From positions 1,723,501 through 1,787,500 of the forward strand of contig NZ_FXAM01000001.1 of NCBI RefSeq assembly GCF_900155475.1: DNA of 64,000 bases. Direction: 5' to 3'. This DNA is from Methylomagnum ishizawai (GTDB lineage: Bacteria > Pseudomonadota > Gammaproteobacteria > Methylococcales > Methylococcaceae). Every line of letters starts with the position of its first letter. Positions within the stretch are counted from its first letter, which is position 1. Shown here in pieces: positions 56,309 through 63,667 of this stretch. The translations under genes were made by a program, and so were the position numbers. A model generated the notes under the pieces. That model saw only the letters and a program-made list of their open reading frames with translations. It was not told the DNA's origin and made no database searches.

Positions 56309-56368
56309 ACCCTGAATCTCTTTATATGAATTGCGGCGGGCGGGGAGGCGTTCCCCGCCCACTAGGCG

Positions 56369-58753
56369 CTAGACCGTCAACCGTGCGGGCTGGTTGCGGC
56401 TGGCGGCGCTGGCGCGCAACGAAGCCTTGGCGGAACGGTAGACGTTGTATACGGCGATATTGGCCAGGATGCCCGCCGTGATGCCGTTCAAGAGCCCCGC
56501 GAACGCCCCGACGATGCAGAGCAGGTTGGGGATCATCGCGGTGCGGCAGGTTTTGACGATACGCTCGCGGTTTTCCGCCGAGAGCGCCGCGATATCCGCC
56601 AAGGGTTCCAGCGATTCGCCGAGCAGCACGATATCGACCGCCACATCATCCGCCAAATCGGCCCCACCGGCCAGCGCGACGGTGACGTGGGCGTGTTCGC
56701 GCAGGGCCGGGCTGGTGCGGGAGTTTCCTATCCAGACTGGGCGCACGTCCCGGCGGCGCAAGCCTTCCAGGAACAGGGTTTTGCGCTCCACCGACAAATC
56801 GCCGCTGTGAAGTTCCACGCCGAGTTGCTGGGCGAGGGCGGCGGTTTCGGCTTCCGGTTGGTCGGAGACCAGGAAGACCTGGAATCCGTGGCGGCGCAGG
56901 CGGGTCACCGCTTCGGCGGCTTGCATCCGGGCGGCGCGGCGGAATTCCAATTCGGCCACTGCGGTGCCGTCGATCTCGACTTCCAAATGCGCGGTGGTGT
57001 CGCCCACGGGCTTGGCTCCGCGCAGGACGATGCGGTGCTTGCCATCGCGCACGGTCACGGAATCGGCGTCCATGGCCTGCAATTCGGGTTGGCGCACCAC
57101 GAGGCCGCGTTCCGCGCACGCCCGCGCCAAGGCCGCCGAGCGCTCGTCGCCCAGGTACAGCCCCGCCCCCGCCACGTGCTGCAACAAGGCGTCGGTTTCG
57201 GGAATGCGGGAGCGCATGGCGCCGAGGTCCAGGGCGCGTAGACGCAGGGCCGGTTGATCCTCTAGCACCACGAACTTGCTTTCATGGAAGCGTTGCAGGG
57301 CGCTGGGGTTGAGGATCAGGGCGCCGCGTCCCGCCGCCAGTTTGATATCGCGGGAAGTTTCCAGGGGCACGGCGAGTTCGGCCCCGCTTAGCCAATCCTG
57401 GTGCAGGATCGCGCCGACGGTAAACAAATCGCCGACCACGAGGCCGACGCCCGCCGCTGCCAAGGTCGGGGGTACGGTGCGGTCCACCAGGGCGATGGAA
57501 CGTTGGTTCAGGGCCGGGTCCCCGGGGATGGCCGCGACGGTGCGGGCCATGGATTGGGCGATCTGGGCGGCGCGGGTTTCCTGGCCGGTGCGTTCCACTT
57601 CGATTTGGATGCGGCCCGCGATCACGGTGCTGCCGGCATAGACGGCGTCGCCAGGGATTTTACGCACCGAGGTGGCCGCGCCGGACAAATGGGTTTCGTG
57701 GACCAGGGCCGAACCCTCGATCACCCGGCCATCGACCGGGATGAGATCGCCTTCCGCCGCGCCGATGGCGTGGCCGGGCGTGAGTTGCTCTACCGGGGTC
57801 ATGACCTCGATGCCTTCGGTGGACAGGAAGCGGGCCTGTTCCGGGGCCGGGATGGTTTCCCGCGCCAGGGCTTGGCTGTGGGTGGCGACATCCTTGCGCC
57901 AGCGCCGCGACCAGTAGCGGAACGACCAGTCGGTCAGGGCGTAGGCCAGGACCTGGCCGCTGACGATGGAACAGGCCAGAAGGGCGGTGGTCCAGACCGG
58001 GGTGCCGAATTTGCCCCGGCGCAATTGCTGGCCGGCTTCGCGCAACATGCCGAAATTGGTGACGACCAATAGCCCGGCGCAGACCGGCGTGGCCAGCGGC
58101 AACACCAGCTCGCCCACGGTGGCGAGCCCGACCGAGGCGTTGGCGACGGTCAAATCCACCGGTTTGGCTTGTGGCACCGCCATGGGGGAAGAGCCATGGG
58201 CTGCGGGCCGTTCGACGGCGCGGAGGAGGGCGGCGGGTGTGACGATGCGCCCGTCGTAGCTTACCCAGAGCTTGCCGGAGCTGCGGATGGCGCTGGCGTC
58301 CTTGACGCCGGGCAGGCCGCGCAGGGCCTGCTCCGCCGCCAGCCCGAAGGCCGGGTCTTGCAGGATGCCGGGATGGCGCAGTTGCAGCTTGCCCCGGCTA
58401 TCGCCCAGGATTTCCCAGGTCGAGATCAGGTCGCCATGGCGGTGGAAGGTCACGGCCTCGCTCACGCGCCAAGCCGGGAGGGCGCTGTCGGCGATGGCTT
58501 GGCCCTGGCCTCCGACGGCGGCGGACAAACGGGCCAGGAAGGCTTTTTTATGGGCCGCGTCCACCTCGAAGCGGATCAGGGCGGCGTCTTCGCCGGGCAG
58601 CAAGGCCAGCGAGCGCAGTTCCGCCAAGCCCAGCACCCGGCGGGCGAAGCAGCGGAGCAATTGTGGATCGGTGCCCGCGAAAATCCGGCCATCCTCGATA
58701 CGGATCGAATCCGCGCCCAGGCTGATTTTGGGTTTTAGGACGCTGCCATTCAT
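56369..58753 (-). CDS. P-type ATPase-like protein lacking catalytic motifs
   Basis: 794 residues aligned over its whole length with the intact ATPase at 60364-62937, but every hallmark needed for ATP hydrolysis is altered. DKTGT is replaced by DQPAL (499-503, in VVLEDQPAL); the actuator TGES is SGAA (357-360); the hinge GDGxND reads GNSRTS (676-681); the nucleotide-domain His-Pro motif is missing. Membrane segments and the domain order (two HMA-like N-terminal domains without Cys-x-x-Cys, actuator, P/N domains, C-terminal helices) remain. The reading frame is long, has no frameshift and normal codon use, so it is not a decayed pseudogene. Its start overlaps the upstream small gene by four bases (ATGA). 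A regulatory or scaffold partner of the intact ATPase is inferred. Confidence 0.85.
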   Translation of the reverse strand: MNGSVLKPKISLGADSIRIEDGRIFAGTDPQLLRCFARRVLGLAELRSLALLPGEDAALIRFEVDAAHKKAFLARLSAAVGGQGQAIADSALPAWRVSEAVTFHRHGDLISTWEILGDSRGKLQLRHPGILQDPAFGLAAEQALRGLPGVKDASAIRSSGKLWVSYDGRIVTPAALLRAVERPAAHGSSPMAVPQAKPVDLTVANASVGLATVGELVLPLATPVCAGLLVVTNFGMLREAGQQLRRGKFGTPVWTTALLACSIVSGQVLAYALTDWSFRYWSRRWRKDVATHSQALARETIPAPEQARFLSTEGIEVMTPVEQLTPGHAIGAAEGDLIPVDGRVIEGSALVHETHLSGAATSVRKIPGDAVYAGSTVIAGRIQIEVERTGQETRAAQIAQSMARTVAAIPGDPALNQRSIALVDRTVPPTLAAAGVGLVVGDLFTVGAILHQDWLSGAELAVPLETSRDIKLAAGRGALILNPSALQRFHESKFVVLEDQPALRLRALDLGAMRSRIPETDALLQHVAGAGLYLGDERSAALARACAERGLVVRQPELQAMDADSVTVRDGKHRIVLRGAKPVGDTTAHLEVEIDGTAVAELEFRRAARMQAAEAVTRLRRHGFQVFLVSDQPEAETAALAQQLGVELHSGDLSVERKTLFLEGLRRRDVRPVWIGNSRTSPALREHAHVTVALAGGADLADDVAVDIVLLGESLEPLADIAALSAENRERIVKTCRTAMIPNLLCIVGAFAGLLNGITAGILANIAVYNVYRSAKASLRASAASRNQPARLTV

Positions 58754-58953
58754 GCGAGGCTTCCCCCGGTCCAGGGCTTGAGCTGGCCCATATCGACCAG
58801 ACGGTCCAGTTCCGCCACGACCTTGGCATCGTCGGCTTCGAGGACGTTGTAGAGTTCGCGCAGCTTCTCGCGCTTCCTATGGATTTCGAACCCGACCGCC
58901 GCGATGAGGGCCAGGCCGAGGATCAGGGTGACGGTATTGGATGCTTGCTCCAT
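58750..58953 (-). CDS. Small single-helix membrane protein, copy B
   Basis: 67 residues: a membrane helix (VTLILGLALIAAVGFEIHRK) followed by a charged cytoplasmic part that ends LDRLVDMGQLKPWTGGSLA. It is clearly paralogous to the 69-residue protein at 59585-59794; shared residues include FEIxRKRxxLRExYxVL, DD, and GxLKPWTxGS. GGAAAG precedes the ATG by eight bases. The stop overlaps the start of the inactive ATPase gene, so the two products are made in step. Probably a subunit or regulator of the transporter; this is inferred from position and pairing only. Confidence 0.75.
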   Translation of the reverse strand: MEQASNTVTLILGLALIAAVGFEIHRKREKLRELYNVLEADDAKVVAELDRLVDMGQLKPWTGGSLA

Positions 58954-58984
58954 GGTGTGCTTTCCGGGCGGGTGGTGGAATGTT

Positions 58985-59518
58985 TTAGTTCGGTTGGATC
59001 ATGATTTCGGTGCCGGTCCTGATGACCTCGATGGCGCCTTTGATGCCGTCGCGGTGCAGCTTCTCGCGGATATCGACCTCGATGTTCTGGCTGTGCCGGT
59101 GGATGGCGAGGAAGGCCAGGAATTCCTGGAGGGCGGCCAGCGCCTTGCTGGGGTGCTTGATGACGCCGAGGTTCAGGTGGAAGCCGTGGTATTCGGGACG
59201 GCCCGCGTGGTTCACCGCGTTGAGGTCGCGGGCCAGCAGGATCGGGTCCTTGCCGATGAAGTGCGGGTTGCGGCGGATCAGGTCGGTGGATTGCTCCCGT
59301 GTCAGCACGAACAAGGGATCGTGGTTCTGGAATTGCAGGATCATGTCCAGGTTGTCGCGGATCACCTTGGCGGCGGCGCAATCCCAGCCGGAATCGATCA
59401 GGAAGAAATGGAACCGGGCCTTGGGCGGATGGTCGGCCTGGAAGGGCGCGGGTTCCTGGGATTCCGCCATGGCCGGGCGGTGGCCTGCGTGTTCGGGGCT
59501 GGGGGCGGTATCGGACAT
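58985..59518 (-). CDS. Soluble protein of unknown family, copy B
   Basis: 177 residues. After a 34-residue Pro/Ala/His-rich extension comes a domain of about 140 residues paralogous to the 145-residue protein at 59835-60272. Shared landmarks: FLIDSGW (39-45), PLFVLTREQS (68-77), NPHFIGKDP (84-92), YHGFHLNLG (110-118), KLHRDG (153-158). Alternating hydrophobic strands and helices suggest an alpha/beta (Rossmann-like or receiver-like) fold, but I recognise no known family and no metal-binding cluster. A GAGGTG ribosome binding site lies seven bases before the ATG. Confidence 0.75.
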   Translation of the reverse strand: MSDTAPSPEHAGHRPAMAESQEPAPFQADHPPKARFHFFLIDSGWDCAAAKVIRDNLDMILQFQNHDPLFVLTREQSTDLIRRNPHFIGKDPILLARDLNAVNHAGRPEYHGFHLNLGVIKHPSKALAALQEFLAFLAIHRHSQNIEVDIREKLHRDGIKGAIEVIRTGTEIMIQPN

Positions 59519-59560
59519 GGCTACACCTCGTTGGCGATGGGCTGGGATCGGAGGGAGTGC

Positions 59561-59578
59561 GGCCCGGCGGTCCGGGCC
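59561..59578. other. Hairpin between the 69- and 177-residue genes
   Basis: A perfect 7-bp stem GGCCCGG / CCGGGCC with a four-base loop sits in the 66-base gap, just past the stop of the 69-residue gene. It could tune the mRNA level of the second half of the cluster. Confidence 0.4.
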
Positions 59579-59584
59579 TTCGGC

Positions 59585-59794
59585 TCAGGGCAGGCTGGAA
59601 CCCGGCGTCCAAGGCTTGAGTTTGCCGTCCTCGACCATTTGCTCCAGGGCGATGCAGATATGGCGGTCGTCCTTGTCCAGCACGTCGTAGGTTTCCCGGA
59701 GGCGCTTGCGTTTGCGCGAAATCTCGAAGCTGAACCAAGCCACCGCCAGGGTGGCAGTGAGTCCCGCGATGATATTACTGAATTGTTCGTTCAT
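59585..59794 (-). CDS. Small single-helix membrane protein, copy A
   Basis: 69 residues: an N-terminal membrane helix (IIAGLTATLAVAWFSFEIS) and a charged part ending MVEDGKLKPWTPGSSLP. It is the paralogue of the 67-residue protein at 58750-58953. A GGGGAG ribosome binding site lies six bases before the ATG. It belongs with the 145-residue protein upstream; together they mirror the copy B pair. Confidence 0.75.
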   Translation of the reverse strand: MNEQFSNIIAGLTATLAVAWFSFEISRKRKRLRETYDVLDKDDRHICIALEQMVEDGKLKPWTPGSSLP

Positions 59795-59834
59795 CTTGTT
59801 CTCCCCGGTGTGGGTGGAAGGATGGAGGTACCCG

Positions 59835-60272
59835 TCAAATCGAATGGCGCAGCAATTCGATGGTTTGGGCCAGACCTTCGCGGTGCAGTTTCTTGCTCAG
59901 GTCCTTCTGGATATCGGGGCTACCCGCGTGTTCGGCCACGAAGCGCAGGAAGTCCTGGAACAGTTGCAGCGCTTCCTGGCCGTCCTTGGCCCGGCCCAGG
60001 CTGAGCCGGAAGCCGTGGTAGCCGTCGCCGCCGTTGTGGCCCAGCACATGGGTGTCGTGGACGATCAGGCAGGGGTCGGAGCCGATCAAATGCGGGTCGC
60101 GCTGCAAAACCGCCAGCGATTGCTCGCGGTTCAGGACGAACAAGGGACAGCCGCCCAAACAGGCGTTGATGACCCCCAGGTTCTCATGGATCACCCTGGC
60201 GTTCTCGGTCTGCCAGCCCAGGTCGAGCAGGAAGACATGGTAGCGGGGGGTATGTGGGCGTTGGGTTTGCAT
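59835..60272 (-). CDS. Soluble protein of unknown family, copy A
   Basis: 145 residues, the paralogue of the C-terminal 140 residues of the protein at 58985-59518. Conserved positions are FLLDLGW (14-20), PLFVLNREQS (43-52), DPHLIGSDP (59-67), YHGFRLSLG (85-93) and KLHREG (128-133). It lacks the N-terminal extension of copy B. Two extra cysteines (C42, C68) are not conserved in copy B. Function unknown. It starts 91 bases after the intact ATPase gene; a 12-bp hairpin lies in that gap. Confidence 0.75.
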   Translation of the reverse strand: MQTQRPHTPRYHVFLLDLGWQTENARVIHENLGVINACLGGCPLFVLNREQSLAVLQRDPHLIGSDPCLIVHDTHVLGHNGGDGYHGFRLSLGRAKDGQEALQLFQDFLRFVAEHAGSPDIQKDLSKKLHREGLAQTIELLRHSI

Positions 60273-60317
60273 GGCGGTTTCTCTCTAGGCGGTGTTGTGG
60301 GGAATCGGGCCGGACCC

Positions 60318-60350
60318 GGCCACCGGGACTTGTTTACTGTCCCGGTGGCC
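60318..60350. other. 12-bp hairpin between the intact ATPase gene and the copy A genes
   Basis: A perfect inverted repeat GGCCACCGGGAC / GTCCCGGTGGCC with a nine-base loop starts 14 bases past the ATPase stop. There is no T tract in the direction of transcription. It could be a processing site or partial terminator that makes unequal amounts of transporter and accessory proteins. Confidence 0.6.
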
Positions 60351-60363
60351 GCTGGGCTAGGGA

Positions 60364-62937
60364 TCAGGCTTCTGCCACGACTTCCACTGCTGGCTTGGCT
60401 TCGGGATCGTAGCCGGCCCGTTTGAGTTCCAGTTCCAACTGGTGCCGCCGTTCGGCCTCCAGATGGGCGACCTTGCGCATGGGCCAGACGCCGTTGGCCA
60501 GCGCTCCGAGCGCCGCGACGTTGTTGGTCAGCACCGAAGCGCCGATGCCGAAGCCCATCGTGAACACGCCGAGTATGCAGGCGACGTTGGGAGCGACGAT
60601 CATGCCCCAGCTGCGGGCGATGTTCTTGTCCAGTTCGCGGGCGATGTCGCGGAGTTCGCAGAGCTTGCCGAGCCCTTGCTCCATGAACACGATGTGGGCG
60701 GTGTCGGTGGCGATGGAGGTCGCGCCGCGCAGCGAGATGGAAACGTTAGCCTTTTTGAGGGCGATGGAATCGTTGATGCCGTCGCCGACGAAGCAGACCT
60801 TCTTGCCTTCCTGTTGCAGCTTTTCCACGTAATCGGCCTTGTCCGCCGGCAGGACTTGGGCGAAGTAGCGGTCCATGCCCAGTTCCTCGGCCAGTTTTTT
60901 GGTGGGGGCTTCGTGGTCGCCGGAGATGATGGCGAGATGTTTGACGCCGCGTTCCCGCAGCCCTTTCACGATGTCGCGCACTTCGGGGCGGATCGCCGCT
61001 TGCAATTCCAACGCGCCGCCGAGTTGGTCGTCCACGCCGACCATCACCATGGTGTCGCCGTTGCGGTGGACTTCGTCGAGGACCGCTTCGACTTCGGGGG
61101 GGATGGCGAGTCCTTCCATTTCCATGTAGCGGCGGCTGCCGACGCGGATGGTGTGGCCTTCGATGCCGACGCTGATGCCATAGCCGACCTTGTATTGGGT
61201 CTCGTCGGTGGGCGGCAGGTCGATGCTTTCCTCCTCGGCCTTGTGCAGGATGGCGAGGGCGATGGGGTGGTGGAATTTGCGTTCCGCCGCCGCCGCGTAA
61301 CGCAGAATATCCTTGGCGGTGTGGCCGTTGGCGGTGGTGATGCGGCCCACTTCCGGGCGCTCGCGGGTCAGGGTGCCGGTCTTGTCGAACAGCACGGTGT
61401 CCACTTCGTTCATCAGTTCCAGGGCGCGGCCATCCTTGACCAGGATGCCCTTTTGGGCACATAGGGCCAGGGTGGAGAGCATCGCCAAGGGCGCGGCCAT
61501 GCGGATGCCGGTGCCGAGGTCGCTATTGAGTACCGCCACCGCGCCGAACGGTCCCATGACGGCATAGGCCAAGGAACCCAGTGCCAAGGTCGGTACCACG
61601 GCGGTATCGGCGAGGCGTTCGCCCTTGTTTTGGGAGGTGAGCTTGTAGCCCGCCGTGTCGTTGAGGATTTGGCTGATCTTGGCGGAGGCGGTTTCGCTGC
61701 CGGCCTTTTCCACCGAGACGAAAATCTTGCCCGCCACTAGGATGGTGGAGGCGAACACGCGGTCGCCCACGCCTTTTTCCGCCGGGGTGGATTCGCCGGT
61801 CAGGGCGTGCTGGTCGATCATCGCCATGCCTTCGACGATATGGCCGTCCACCGGCACGGCGTCGCCGGTATGCACGACCACCAGGTCGCCCTGCTGGATC
61901 TTGTCGAGGGAGACTTCGATCTCGACGCCATCCTTGTACAGCCAGACGAAGCGCGGCTGTTTGCCGAAGGCGCTCAGCAGCATCTTCTTGGAATTGTCCT
62001 CGGTCTTCTTGACCAGCATGCGCCCGAACGACAGGCACCACGCCAGCACCGCGCCGGGGAGGATTTGCAGCGTGCCCAGGCAGCCCAGCACCACGATAGC
62101 GTCCAGCACGTCCACGCCCAGCCGTTTTTCCTTGAACAGGACTTCGTAGGCGCCCTGGAAGCTGGGGATGGTGGTGTAGGCGAACAGCGCGGCGGCGGCG
62201 GGCAACAAGGCCGGTGCCGCCAGGGTGGTCGCCCCCGCCAGGACCAGGGAGCCGGTGCAGATGGTGAGGTCGAGGTCGAGCTTGTCCAGTTCTTCCTGGC
62301 GCTCGGCATTGGCGAGGGCTTCGTCGAGGATTTCGATGAGTTGGTTGCGGGTCAGGCGGCGCGGGTCGTATTCGATCTGCACGCTGCATTTGAGGGCGTG
62401 GGTTTTATAGCGGTCCACGCCCAGAATGCTCATCAGCTCGCGCTCGATGGCCTGGCAGTACACGTTCTTGCGGTACAGCACCGGATTCTTGAGCTTGAGC
62501 GAGCCGACCTTGTCGTGGGTGATCTGCCAACCGGTGACGTGGTTGCCATAGCGGTGGTAATGCACCACGCCATGGCGGTCGCGGGCGGTCATCGCCGGGG
62601 CGACCGCGGCCAGTTCGGTGCCGGGGCGGCCATCGCCCTGGAATTTATAATCGGCGGGCACCGGCTCCTGGGTGGTCAGGGATGCGGCGACCAGGGCCAG
62701 CACTTCGCGGGCGCTGTGGTGGCGCGGGTCGAAATACAGGTCCGCCGCCGGATGCTCGGCGCCATTGAGCTTGGCGCCGGTGAGTTCCGTGGCGCGGAAG
62801 ACGCGGCCCAGGAAACGGCGGCAATCGGGGGTTTCTGGATCGGCGAACAGCGCGGTGCTGTGGATGCGGATCGCGCCGGGGGTAGGTAGTGAAATTTTGA
62901 TATCCAGGGGCGCGGGGGAAATGGAACGCTCGGTCAT
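60364..62937 (-). CDS. Heavy-metal-type P-type ATPase, catalytically intact
   Basis: 857 residues. All P1B catalytic motifs are present: TGES (380-383), DKTGT with phospho-Asp D518, His-Pro (H557-P558), GDGIND (718-723). Two N-terminal ferredoxin-like HMA domains (about 15-90 and 120-215) lack any Cys-x-x-Cys. In the membrane site before the P-domain, where P1B pumps usually have CPC, SPC or similar, the sequence is RMAAPLAMLSTLALC (479-493), so the Pro has no neighbouring Cys. This points to a cargo other than Cu+, Zn2+ or Cd2+, and the substrate is open. The pump is first of the large genes in a nine-gene minus-strand cluster and has an inactive paralogue downstream. Confidence 0.9.
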   Translation of the reverse strand: MTERSISPAPLDIKISLPTPGAIRIHSTALFADPETPDCRRFLGRVFRATELTGAKLNGAEHPAADLYFDPRHHSAREVLALVAASLTTQEPVPADYKFQGDGRPGTELAAVAPAMTARDRHGVVHYHRYGNHVTGWQITHDKVGSLKLKNPVLYRKNVYCQAIERELMSILGVDRYKTHALKCSVQIEYDPRRLTRNQLIEILDEALANAERQEELDKLDLDLTICTGSLVLAGATTLAAPALLPAAAALFAYTTIPSFQGAYEVLFKEKRLGVDVLDAIVVLGCLGTLQILPGAVLAWCLSFGRMLVKKTEDNSKKMLLSAFGKQPRFVWLYKDGVEIEVSLDKIQQGDLVVVHTGDAVPVDGHIVEGMAMIDQHALTGESTPAEKGVGDRVFASTILVAGKIFVSVEKAGSETASAKISQILNDTAGYKLTSQNKGERLADTAVVPTLALGSLAYAVMGPFGAVAVLNSDLGTGIRMAAPLAMLSTLALCAQKGILVKDGRALELMNEVDTVLFDKTGTLTRERPEVGRITTANGHTAKDILRYAAAAERKFHHPIALAILHKAEEESIDLPPTDETQYKVGYGISVGIEGHTIRVGSRRYMEMEGLAIPPEVEAVLDEVHRNGDTMVMVGVDDQLGGALELQAAIRPEVRDIVKGLRERGVKHLAIISGDHEAPTKKLAEELGMDRYFAQVLPADKADYVEKLQQEGKKVCFVGDGINDSIALKKANVSISLRGATSIATDTAHIVFMEQGLGKLCELRDIARELDKNIARSWGMIVAPNVACILGVFTMGFGIGASVLTNNVAALGALANGVWPMRKVAHLEAERRHQLELELKRAGYDPEAKPAVEVVAEA

Positions 62938-63031
62938 GAGTGGAGTGCCGTTCGATGGTTAGGGAAAACGGGGATGGCGGACCGGGGGGTTCGCCGTGGC
63001 CGGTGGCACGGCGAAGCGACGGGCAAGTACT

Positions 63032-63382
63032 TTAGGCCGAAAGGGTGCTGTCGCCGGTCTTGATGCCTTTGGCTTCGTTGACCGCGTCGATGGCGGCGCG
63101 GCCACCGTCGGCGAAGCCTTCCATGACCGGATTGTCCTGCGGCAGCGATTTGGCCAGGAACACGGTGGCATAGACCACGCCGTAGGAAACCATGTAAGCG
63201 CTGGTGTAGGCGAAGCGCGAGGCGGAGCGCATCACGTCCGGTCCCGCGTTCTTGAGTTTCTCCTTGGCCTTGGTGGCGTCCTCGCTGGCCGAATGGATGG
63301 CGTCGCGCATGGCGTCGGCCACCGACTCGAAGGGATCGGGATGGGCGGCGGTTTGTTCGTCGATGGTGGAGTTGGCTGACAT
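63032..63382 (-). CDS. Small membrane-associated protein heading the P-type ATPase cluster
   Basis: 116 residues from the ATG at 63380-63382, which has GAGGA eight bases upstream. A polar helical N-terminus (VADAMRDAIHSASEDATKAKEKL) is followed by a moderately hydrophobic segment (FAYTSAYMVSYGVVYATVFLA, about 58-80) and a short acidic tail (EGFADGGRAAIDAVNEAKG). No family is recognised. It lies 94 bases before the intact ATPase gene in the same direction and likely opens the operon. Confidence 0.65.
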   Translation of the reverse strand: MSANSTIDEQTAAHPDPFESVADAMRDAIHSASEDATKAKEKLKNAGPDVMRSASRFAYTSAYMVSYGVVYATVFLAKSLPQDNPVMEGFADGGRAAIDAVNEAKGIKTGDSTLSA

Positions 63383-63479
63383 GGTTTTAGTCCTCGATTG
63401 GGCTTTGGATTGCAAGGGGCTGGATGGATTGTGATGTCTCTGCGGGCAAGATGCTAAAAGCCTCGTCCGATTTCGGCAA

Positions 63480-63520
63480 GAATATCCCTTGGGAAGTTGT
63501 CTTTAGCCCCGAATATCCCT
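63480..63520. promoter_or_regulatory. Direct repeats GAATATCCCT upstream of the P-type ATPase cluster
   Basis: Two identical ten-base boxes start 31 bases apart, close to three helical turns, about 100-140 bases before the start of the first cluster gene. They may be binding sites of a regulator. Confidence 0.4.
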
Positions 63521-63644
63521 GTCGGGCACATTGCGATCCATCGTAGCAAATTCTCTGGCTTGGAATCCCCACGGTTTCTTGAAAATCCCGCCCTGGGTCG
63601 CGGGGGCTTTTGAAAACGATAAAAGCTTTGAGGGTGAAAAACAA

Positions 63645-63667
63645 GTCATGTGCTATGTAAACATGAC
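63645..63667. promoter_or_regulatory. Inverted repeat GTCATGT-N9-ACATGAC
   Basis: A perfect 7-bp dyad with a nine-base spacer, 263 bases upstream of the first cluster gene, of the size usual for a dimeric repressor or activator site. Confidence 0.35.

Noticed and set aside
56369-58753. Calling the motif-less ATPase a pseudogene
   Set aside because: The frame is intact over 794 codons, overlaps its upstream neighbour precisely and keeps hydrophobic segments; loss of catalysis is not decay of the gene.
63387-63644. 85-codon minus-strand frame at the right end
   Set aside because: No ribosome binding site and no protein-like pattern; it covers the probable control region of the P-type ATPase cluster.
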